Positions 1 through 5,806 of a stretch of 7,253 nucleotides of DNA are shown piece after piece; position 1 is the first letter of the stretch; each line of letters begins with the position of its first letter. Origin of the DNA: an uncultured Lachnospira sp. (lineage in GTDB: Bacteria; Bacillota; Clostridia; Lachnospirales; Lachnospiraceae); assembly GCA_900772425.1 (NCBI GenBank), contig CAAHEK010000029.1:1-7253 (forward strand), given 5' to 3'. The notes under the pieces are model-generated. The model made no database searches. It had not been told where the DNA came from and saw only the letters and a program-made list of their open reading frames with translations. A program made the translations under genes and the position numbers.

Positions 1-683
1 AAATCTGTAAGCTTTTCAAGGAAAATGTTTGCTTCTTCCGATTTCATAACATACTCTTTTATAGGCTTATCATTTCCGGTAAGCGGTCTTAACTCCTCCA
101 CATAATACGGATTAGGCAGAAATCTCACATCAAACACCAAATCTGCATCTGCCGGTATGCCATATTTAAATCCAAATGACAATACTGTCACAAACAGATT
201 ATTAAATTCCTTCTCCTTAAAGAAAATGTTTTCAAGCTCTGACTTTAGTTCCCTTGTAAGCAGCTGGCTTGTATCAAGAATTACATCTGCCCTCTGTTTA
301 AGGAAATCCACCTGTTCTCTTTCAAGCTCGATTCCCTTATCTATTCTGTCATCCTTTGCTAACGGATGTGTCCTTCTAGTCTCTTTATACCTTTTTACAA
401 GAACCTCTGTACTTGCATCAAGGAATAAAATCTTATAATTATATTTTCTGTTAGTCATTTCCTCAAGAACAGAAGAAATCTCAGACAGCGCATTTCCACT
501 TCTTATATCTATTCCGAGTGCAATATCTGAGTAGCCTTCCTTGTGGCCTTCTGCCAGTTCGGCAAACTTAATAATAAGTGAAATCGGCATATTATCCACG
601 CAATAATAGCCTTCATCCTCCAACACATTTAATGCAGTTGATTTACCTGCCCCTGACATTCCTGTTACAATTATCATCTTCAT
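1..683 (-). CDS. rapZ: RapZ/YvcJ family nucleotide-binding protein (3' end cut by window edge)
   Basis: P-loop protein of the RapZ (YvcJ) family. In E. coli RapZ controls the GlmZ small RNA and so glucosamine-6-phosphate synthesis; in Firmicutes it hydrolyses nucleotides and its target is less clear. The frame reads from ATG at 683 and stays open to base 1, giving 227 residues; about 60 C-terminal residues, including the usual C-x-GG-x-HRSV region, must lie beyond the edge. Visible: Walker A GMSGAGKS at 8-15 directly after the first beta strand, CVDNMP at 28-33, a hydrophobic strand ending in Asp (ILFLDAS, 85-91), RRTHPL at 103-108, and the family hallmark DVRFLPNPYYVEELRPLTG at 185-203. The start MKMIIVTGMSG fits family N-termini; the ribosome site is weak (AAAAGG 13 bases upstream, or GAAGAG only 2 bases away). 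It begins 34 bases after murB and is probably co-transcribed. Family identity is very secure; the regulatory role here is inference. Confidence 0.96.
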   Translation of the reverse strand, partial: MKMIIVTGMSGAGKSTALNVLEDEGYYCVDNMPISLIIKFAELAEGHKEGYSDIALGIDIRSGNALSEISSVLEEMTNRKYNYKILFLDASTEVLVKRYKETRRTHPLAKDDRIDKGIELEREQVDFLKQRADVILDTSQLLTRELKSELENIFFKEKEFNNLFVTVLSFGFKYGIPADADLVFDVRFLPNPYYVEELRPLTGNDKPIKEYVMKSEEANIFLEKLTD

Positions 684-717
684 AGCTCTTCATCTACCTT
701 TTCAATAAATGTATATG

Positions 718-1659
718 TCAAAATCCTATCTTTTTGATTTCAAGTTCCAATTTAACACCAAATTTATCATAGACTTTTTCTTTAATTTCATCTGTAAGCC
801 TGATAACATCAACTGCCTTAGCATCTTTTTTATTTATGACAAAGCCTGCATGTTTTTCTGATACCTGTGCGCCACCTACGGACAGTCCTTTCAGTCCCGC
901 ATCCTCTATAAGCTTTGCCGCAAAATATCCTTCAGGTCTTTTGAATGTGCTTCCGGCACTTGGATACTCCAAAGGCTGCTTTTCACGTCTTTTGAGTGCC
1001 AGTTCCTTAATATTTGATTTAATCTTTTCTCTGTCACCTTTTTTCAAATCAAATACTGCGCTGATAACAATATAATTCTTCTTTGCGATGATACTGGTTC
1101 TATATCCTAACTCGAGTTCGTCCCTGGATAATTCTTTAACATTACCGTCAAAATCAATGACTCTTGCGCTCTTTATTATATCCTTTATTTCTCCGCCATA
1201 AGCACCTGCGTTCATCATAACCGCACCACCTATTGTTCCCGGTATTCCGGTCGCAAATTCAAAACCTTCTATTGAACTGGCTGCAAGCTCGTTTCCAAGC
1301 CTTGATAAACGCATCCCTGCGGTAACGTCAACATAAACGCCTGACTCATCCTTATCCTTTATAACGAATGAAGAAAATTTATCGCCAAGCTGTATAACTA
1401 TTCCGTCAAAACCATTATCACTGACTAAAATATTACTTCCGTTCCCGATTACAACAAAATCAACATTTTCTTCCTTAATCAGATGAAGTAACTTTGCAAG
1501 CTGCTCCTCATTTTCCGGAGTTACCACATAATCTGCAATTCCCCCTATACGAAAGGTTGTGTAGCTGCTCATATCCGCTTCTTTAATTACATTATCAGAA
1601 CCTAATATGCTTATAAGTTTATATTCTATACTTTTATGCCCTATATTATTTTCATTCAT
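718..1659 (-). CDS. murB: UDP-N-acetylenolpyruvoylglucosamine reductase MurB
   Basis: Cytoplasmic FAD enzyme that reduces UDP-GlcNAc-enolpyruvate with NADPH to UDP-MurNAc, the second committed step of peptidoglycan synthesis. The 313-residue protein has the normal family length. FAD-binding domain: YTTFRIGG at 33-40, GNGSNILVSD at 72-81, and GIPGTIGGAVMMNAGAYGGE at 138-157. Substrate and catalytic region: YRTS at 186-189 (Arg187 corresponds to E. coli Arg159), SAGSTFKRP at 234-242 with Ser237 as the proton donor (E. coli Ser229), GGAQVSEKHAGFVIN at 262-276, and Glu307 in LELEIKKIG (E. coli Glu325). The compact shape without the extra Tyr-loop insertion suggests the type II enzyme common in Gram-positives. 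ATG at 1659 is preceded by GGAGG (1670-1674) at a 10-base spacing. All key residues are present. It lies 21 bases after the membrane-protein gene and 34 bases before rapZ. Confidence 0.98.
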   Translation of the reverse strand: MNENNIGHKSIEYKLISILGSDNVIKEADMSSYTTFRIGGIADYVVTPENEEQLAKLLHLIKEENVDFVVIGNGSNILVSDNGFDGIVIQLGDKFSSFVIKDKDESGVYVDVTAGMRLSRLGNELAASSIEGFEFATGIPGTIGGAVMMNAGAYGGEIKDIIKSARVIDFDGNVKELSRDELELGYRTSIIAKKNYIVISAVFDLKKGDREKIKSNIKELALKRREKQPLEYPSAGSTFKRPEGYFAAKLIEDAGLKGLSVGGAQVSEKHAGFVINKKDAKAVDVIRLTDEIKEKVYDKFGVKLELEIKKIGF

Positions 1660-1669
1660 TAATATAATG

Positions 1670-1674
1670 CCTCC
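1670..1674 (-). promoter_or_regulatory. murB ribosome binding site
   Basis: GGAGG on the minus strand lies 10 bases upstream of the murB ATG, inside the 21-base gap after the TAG of the preceding gene. It fixes the murB start at 1659, and the short gap indicates that murB is read from the same transcript as the upstream membrane-protein gene. Confidence 0.75.
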
Positions 1675-1680
1675 AAACTA

Positions 1681-3822
1681 CTATTCCAATACAAAACGCT
1701 GGTTATCAGCCTTCTCAAAATCACTTACCACAACTCTGTTATATGTTTTATCATAAGTAATAGCTTTGTCAAATCCATTAAGTATATATACGGTTCCATT
1801 TCCTGCATCGGATATATGCCACTCCATTGATTTAGAGCGCGATGACTTTCCGGCTCTTATTTTATATGAATTACTGTCAGAATAATCATATATATAAATA
1901 TATCTGTTAGCTGCCATAAAATTCAGATTATACACATTTTCATAAGAAGTTATATTTAAAACTGCTGCCGTATCAGATACATTTCCGCTCAATTTAATAT
2001 CAATATTATCCGATTCAAGCGTATCCTTTGATGTATCAGAAAGTGCCAGATAAATATTACTGTTGTAAACCTTAATACGGTATTCCCCATTGGCAACGAT
2101 GCTTTCTGCAGTCCTTGATTCGGAATATTCCTTCCAGCCTGCTTCATCAGTCTTAAGCCTGTAAAATTCATTAATTGCCGGAACAAATAAAATCAATAAA
2201 GCTGCCGCATATATTATCAGATACTTAAATACATTGTTCTTAATATTTGTCTTTAAATTCTCTTTCAGATTCTTATTACAAAGCGCGCTTACCACCACCA
2301 TATATCCTTTTACAGAAAATGGAAACAGCATGACAAAATACGGAATTGTGTACTGGCATTTTGCCTCCCAGAACATATGGAATATAAATCCGCCAACGAA
2401 TACCATCATAAACAGAAGCATATTTTTCGATGTGTAATCATTCTTTCGATAAAATATAAATATAACCACACCCAATAATATAACTGTCTGTAAAATGTTA
2501 AGATATGCAGACAACACCTTATTTCCCTGCATACTGAGCACCCACGAAACCCAAGGACTTTCCTCTATGTCAGTTCCTCTCACCTGTGATATCCAGAAGC
2601 ACTGAAAATCAGGATTGTTCCATTGTGATGCTGTTTTATTTGCAAAATATGTCTTTGCGTAGTAAGGGTTGCCAAGAAAATCAGCCATCCTTCCTGCAAT
2701 CTGTTCCTTTGCAGCCTTCGCCTGCTCCTTTGAGTTGTAATTACTGTTTATATATGTCGATGAATTGTAGCCGTTATACCATCCGTCAGTTATTGTCTCA
2801 TTATCTGCAAGTCCCATGGCAATCCATGAATATGACGATGCACCACCACTTAAATCACAACCGGATATTTTTTCTACAACCTTTGTCGGAACCAGTGACT
2901 GCAATGCCCACGCTATAATAATCATTGTAATGACTGATATAACAACTGCCTTTCTTTGTCTTAACCACTCAAGTCCGGCATATAAAAGCATTGCTATCAT
3001 AAAAATAAGATAGTTGTTTTTAACCATCATTGCAAACATAATTGCAGCTGCTGCCAGAACAGCATCCTTTATATTATGCTTTTCAAGAAATTTATGTTCA
3101 TAAATAAATGCTGTTGTAGATAGCGCAAGTCCCGGTATTGTTCCATACACAAATGATGAATACATTATAAGTGGAAAGAACATAATCCCAAAAACTATTA
3201 CCAATAGCTGTCCTATCTTTGATACCCCGATAAACTCTGCTATTTTTGATAAATTTCTGTATATTAATACAACAAAAAATACATTCAGCAGCTGAAAGAA
3301 AATGTAATTAAAATCTCCTACAATAAAAGACAAAAGATAAGCTATAAACACAATCCCTGTCTGGTTAGGATACTTGGATATATATCCGTCCTTTAAAAAC
3401 ATTGTTACGTCATGCCTTTTAAGGGCATATGCAGCCTCTAAAACATAATACTGGTCTGCACCTGCCTTATACTGCGATGATAATACCCATATAATGCCCA
3501 ATAGTGCAATACACATAAGGAGCATTCTTTTAATTCTGTTATAAAATGCTTCATTTTCATTCAATGCATTATAAAATGCTGTAAATTTAGATGTCCTGCA
3601 AATAAAAAAAGCTGCTGCAAACATTATGCATATAATTAACAAATGAATAAATGGATTGTCCTTTAAAAGATATGTTCTCTCAGATGCATCTATGGTTATA
3701 TGGCTTGTTCCGTATACTGATAAAAGAAACAGCCACAAAACCGATACAACAAAAAACATTAAAATAAGGGCTTTCCCACACTCATAAATAATATCTGCAA
3801 TGTTATCAACAACTTTTTTCAT
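1681..3822 (-). CDS. GT-C-like multi-pass membrane protein with C-terminal ricin-type beta-trefoil-like domain
   Basis: No named gene recognised. The 713-residue protein has about 13 hydrophobic segments, near 18-38, 58-76, 98-116, 154-189 (two), 202-223, 226-241, 252-284 (two), 292-310, 438-457, 466-484, 489-510 and 532-549. GADQYY at 121-126 in the first sizeable outer loop, a large loop at 311-437, and WEAKCQYTIPYF at 485-496 recall GT-C glycosyltransferases (GT39/PMT_2-like), in which an acidic residue of the first outer loop is catalytic and an (R/Q)Y-x-x-P motif follows a late helix. By the positive-inside rule (Lys-rich stretch 517-529 inside), the tail 551-713 lies outside. That tail shows three similar units starting GEYRIKVY (579), ENVYNLNF (628) and NGTVYILN (675), with QxW-like closings at SMEWHI and NQRFVL, as in ricin-type lectins. 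Likely role: adding a lipid-linked sugar to an envelope glycan or protein, with the tail binding glycan; this is inference. ATG at 3822 follows AAAGGTGG. The coding sequence looks more AT-rich than its neighbours, partly because of its Ile/Phe/Tyr/Lys/Asn content. Confidence 0.8.
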   Translation of the reverse strand: MKKVVDNIADIIYECGKALILMFFVVSVLWLFLLSVYGTSHITIDASERTYLLKDNPFIHLLIICIMFAAAFFICRTSKFTAFYNALNENEAFYNRIKRMLLMCIALLGIIWVLSSQYKAGADQYYVLEAAYALKRHDVTMFLKDGYISKYPNQTGIVFIAYLLSFIVGDFNYIFFQLLNVFFVVLIYRNLSKIAEFIGVSKIGQLLVIVFGIMFFPLIMYSSFVYGTIPGLALSTTAFIYEHKFLEKHNIKDAVLAAAAIMFAMMVKNNYLIFMIAMLLYAGLEWLRQRKAVVISVITMIIIAWALQSLVPTKVVEKISGCDLSGGASSYSWIAMGLADNETITDGWYNGYNSSTYINSNYNSKEQAKAAKEQIAGRMADFLGNPYYAKTYFANKTASQWNNPDFQCFWISQVRGTDIEESPWVSWVLSMQGNKVLSAYLNILQTVILLGVVIFIFYRKNDYTSKNMLLFMMVFVGGFIFHMFWEAKCQYTIPYFVMLFPFSVKGYMVVVSALCNKNLKENLKTNIKNNVFKYLIIYAAALLILFVPAINEFYRLKTDEAGWKEYSESRTAESIVANGEYRIKVYNSNIYLALSDTSKDTLESDNIDIKLSGNVSDTAAVLNITSYENVYNLNFMAANRYIYIYDYSDSNSYKIRAGKSSRSKSMEWHISDAGNGTVYILNGFDKAITYDKTYNRVVVSDFEKADNQRFVLE

Positions 3823-3826
3823 TAAT

Positions 3827-3834
3827 CCACCTTT
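3827..3834 (-). promoter_or_regulatory. ribosome binding site overlapping the glk stop codon
   Basis: AAAGGTGG on the minus strand lies 4 bases before the ATG of the membrane-protein gene and shares two bases with the TAA (3835-3833) of the glucokinase gene. Only 10 bases separate the two genes, so ribosomes ending glk are placed at the next start and translation is probably coupled. Confidence 0.65.
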
Positions 3835-4801
3835 AATTACTATTCAATCTGCTAAGACAAAGTTTTGCTGCTCCATACATTCCTGCATCATTTCCTAATT
3901 CTGCAAGAATTATATCTGTTTCCCTGCTCGCATGAAACGCATACTGCCTGTAATACTTTTTGATTTTATCAATAAAGTACTGGCCTGCTGCTGATACACC
4001 TCCACCTATTACAAACACTTCCGGGTCTGTCATACATGCAGCACACGCAAGACCTTTAGCAAGGTAATCTGACACATATTCAACTATCCTTACTGCCAGT
4101 CCGTCTCCTGCCTTTGCTTCGTCAAATACTGCCTTTGCTGACATATATTGAACTTTTCTTAATGATGAGGGTTCTTCAGAAGCATTGAGCATTCTTGTTG
4201 CAACCCTCACAATTCCTGATGCAGAAGCCACCTGTTCAAGACAGCCTTTTTTACCACAATTACAATATTCCGTTTCATCCTGTGCAATCGGCATATGTCC
4301 AATCTCTGCCGCTGCTCCGTTATTACCATTGACCGGCTTTCCGTCAATAATAACACCACCGCCGACTCCGGTACCTATTGTCACAAATACAAGATTATCG
4401 AAACCTTTCGCTCCGCCCTGCCAATATTCTCCTAATGCTGCCATATTGGCATCATTGCCTACAAATACCGGAAGCTTCATCTTATCTGTCATAACCTCGG
4501 CTGCATTAAATACTCCCCAGCCAAGATTAACGCATCTGTTTACTGTACCATCATCCTTTACAGCACCCGGAACCCCCATTCCGATACCACAAATGTTATC
4601 TCTGTCAATATTATCTTCTGCTATAACTTTATTGATATATTCTGCTATATCATCAAGAATCAGGCTGCCTCCGTTATCTTTTCTCGTAGGTATCTCATCT
4701 TTCTTTATTAATGTTCCCGACTCTGTAAGCAATCCACATTTAACTGTGGTTCCACCTATATCAATTCCAAATACCAGCTTCTCCTGATTATTCATCATCA
4801 T
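3833..4801 (-). CDS. glcK: ROK-family glucokinase
   Basis: Cytoplasmic ATP-dependent sugar kinase, most likely glucose to glucose-6-phosphate. Numbering from ATG at 4801 (322 residues, normal ROK length): phosphate loop GIDIGGTTVKCGL at 12-24; GVPGAV at 76-81; catalytic Asp117 in GNDANMAALGE; phosphate-2 TIGTGVGGGVI at 141-151; sugar-binding Glu166 and zinc-binding His169 in EIGHM; zinc ligands Cys180, Cys182 and Cys187 in CNCGKKGCLE; adenosine-contact VIGGGVS at 264-270. There is no N-terminal helix-turn-helix, so it is a kinase and not a NagC/XylR-type repressor. An in-frame GTG at 4807 exists but touches the AAGGG ribosome site, so one of the three tandem ATGs (4801, 4798, 4795) is the real start; 4798 has the best spacing (8 bases). 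The gene overlaps the hprK 3' end and ends 10 bases before the membrane-protein gene. Glucose is the usual substrate of this clade, but mannose or ManNAc kinases share these motifs. Confidence 0.95.
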   Translation of the reverse strand: MMMNNQEKLVFGIDIGGTTVKCGLLTESGTLIKKDEIPTRKDNGGSLILDDIAEYINKVIAEDNIDRDNICGIGMGVPGAVKDDGTVNRCVNLGWGVFNAAEVMTDKMKLPVFVGNDANMAALGEYWQGGAKGFDNLVFVTIGTGVGGGVIIDGKPVNGNNGAAAEIGHMPIAQDETEYCNCGKKGCLEQVASASGIVRVATRMLNASEEPSSLRKVQYMSAKAVFDEAKAGDGLAVRIVEYVSDYLAKGLACAACMTDPEVFVIGGGVSAAGQYFIDKIKKYYRQYAFHASRETDIILAELGNDAGMYGAAKLCLSRLNSN

Positions 4802-5735
4802 CGTCACCCTTCATCAAGTTCTCCTGAACCCTTCTGTACAACTCCTTGGCAGCATTATAACCCATCTTCTTCTGTCTGTGGTTAACTGCTGCCGCCTCAA
4901 CGATTACCGCAAGATTACGCCCCGGTCTTATTGGTAAAGAATGGCATACAACCTTATTTCCAAGGTATTCTGTGTATTCCTCCTCTAAGCCGAGTCTGTC
5001 ATACTCCTTGTCCTTATTCCAGTCCTCAAGCTTAATAACCATGTTGATTTCCTGTGATTCCTTAACGCTTTCAACACCGAAAAGTGTCTTAACATCAATA
5101 ATTCCTATACCACGTAATTCTATAAAATATTTAGTTACTCCCGGTGCTGTTCCTACAAGTGTTTCATCACTTACTTTTCTTATCTCTACAGCATCATCTG
5201 TTACAAGTCTGTGTCCTCTCTTGATAAGCTCAAGAGCCGCCTCACTCTTACCGATACCACTCTCACCTGTTATAAGAACACCTTCGCCGTATACATCTAC
5301 AAGAACTCCGTGAATTACTATACAAGGGGCAAGCTGTACCTTCAACCAGCGGATAACCTCTGCTGTAAACGATGATGTTGTGTCATGACTCATAAGAATT
5401 GGTATCTGATATTTATATGCAAGATCTATTATCTTCTCCTCAGGCTTTAAATCCCTGCAAAAAATAAGGCATGGAATATTACTTGATAAAAGCTGCATAT
5501 ATCTTTCATACCTGTCCATATCTGAAAGACTCTTCAGATATGAATACTCAACATTACCAATAATCTGCAATCTGTCATTGTCAAACTGATCATAAAATCC
5601 GGTCAGCTGAAGAGCCGGTCTGTTAACCTCAGGAACATGGAGCCATATACCTGAAACATCCAAATCCGGAGTCAGATTAACCAGCTGCATCTTTTCTATT
5701 ACTTTTGATAACTTTACTCTTTCATTTCCGTTCAT
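4788..5735 (-). CDS. hprK: HPr kinase/phosphorylase
   Basis: Bifunctional enzyme that phosphorylates the PTS carrier HPr on Ser46 when glycolytic intermediates and ATP are high and removes the phosphate when inorganic phosphate rises; P-Ser-HPr is the CcpA co-repressor in carbon catabolite control. Numbering from ATG at 5735 (315 residues, normal length): N-terminal domain to about 130; conserved His142 in IHGVLVDVYG; Walker A GESGIGKS at 157-164; Asp180/Asp181 in LVTDDAVEI; HprK signature ELRGIGIIDV at 207-216; C-terminal RPGRNLAVIVEAAAVN at 270-285. A GTG at 5741 is in frame but abuts the GGAGAG ribosome site, whereas ATG 5735 has a 5-base spacing and is preferred. The protein ends in an unusual acidic Gly-Asp-Asp-Asp-Asp-Glu tail whose codons also carry the glucokinase starts. 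All catalytic motifs are intact. HPr itself is not in this window. Confidence 0.97.
   Translation of the reverse strand: MNGNERVKLSKVIEKMQLVNLTPDLDVSGIWLHVPEVNRPALQLTGFYDQFDNDRLQIIGNVEYSYLKSLSDMDRYERYMQLLSSNIPCLIFCRDLKPEEKIIDLAYKYQIPILMSHDTTSSFTAEVIRWLKVQLAPCIVIHGVLVDVYGEGVLITGESGIGKSEAALELIKRGHRLVTDDAVEIRKVSDETLVGTAPGVTKYFIELRGIGIIDVKTLFGVESVKESQEINMVIKLEDWNKDKEYDRLGLEEEYTEYLGNKVVCHSLPIRPGRNLAVIVEAAAVNHRQKKMGYNAAKELYRRVQENLMKGDDDDE
4807..4811 (-). promoter_or_regulatory. glk ribosome binding site inside the hprK coding tail
   Basis: AAGGG, continuing into GGTGA, lies within the Lys-Gly-Asp codons at the end of hprK. It stands 5, 8 and 11 bases from three consecutive in-frame ATGs (4801, 4798, 4795). 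The glucokinase signal is therefore wholly inside translated hprK, which points to translational coupling and rules against the GTG at 4807 as start. Confidence 0.7.
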
Positions 5736-5740
5736 AGCCA

Positions 5741-5746
5741 CTCTCC
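5741..5746 (-). promoter_or_regulatory. hprK ribosome binding site
   Basis: GGAGAG on the minus strand lies 5 bases before ATG 5735. The alternative GTG at 5741 would begin on the last base of this motif, so the motif decides the start in favour of the ATG and shortens the longest reading frame by two codons. Confidence 0.7.
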
Positions 5747-5777
5747 ATATTAAAAATTCGTACTGATTATATATTTT

Positions 5778-5806
5778 ATTATACTATACTTCCGTAAGTA
5801 GTTCTA
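5778..5806 (-). promoter_or_regulatory. candidate promoter for hprK and downstream genes
   Basis: The gap between uvrC and hprK (5803-5736) is the only non-coding stretch here long enough for a promoter. A perfect TATAAT (5783-5778, minus strand) sits 17 bases from a poor -35 match, TAGAAC (5806-5801), which overlaps the uvrC stop codon. A start near 5771 would give a leader of about 35 bases. A second TATAAT (5771-5766) has no -35 partner. The region is so AT-rich that chance matches are easy, so this is a weak call. Confidence 0.3.

Noticed and set aside
157..438. A 93-residue plus-strand frame near the left edge
   Set aside because: The minus strand here encodes RapZ with Walker A and the DVRFLPNPYY hallmark, so the plus-strand frame is its shadow.
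684..717. Promoter between murB and rapZ
   Set aside because: Only 34 bases, with no -35/-10 pair visible; co-transcription is simpler.
2234..3013. Several plus-strand frames of 65-110 residues opposite the membrane-protein gene
   Set aside because: They overlap one another and a continuous 713-codon gene with clear helix and domain pattern, and they show no family resemblance.
4185..4787. A 200-residue open frame on the plus strand, opposite the glucokinase gene
   Set aside because: It is rich in Ser/Pro/Leu/Ile with no recognisable domain, lies wholly antisense to a gene with every ROK motif intact, and is a codon-bias shadow.
3833..4801. ROK-type transcriptional repressor (NagC/XylR-like)
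   Set aside because: The protein starts almost directly with the phosphate loop at residue 12, so there is no room for the N-terminal helix-turn-helix those repressors carry.
5736..5803. Rho-independent terminator after uvrC
   Set aside because: The dyad has a short, bulged, AT-rich stem and is followed by ATAATAAAAT and no T-run in the direction of transcription.
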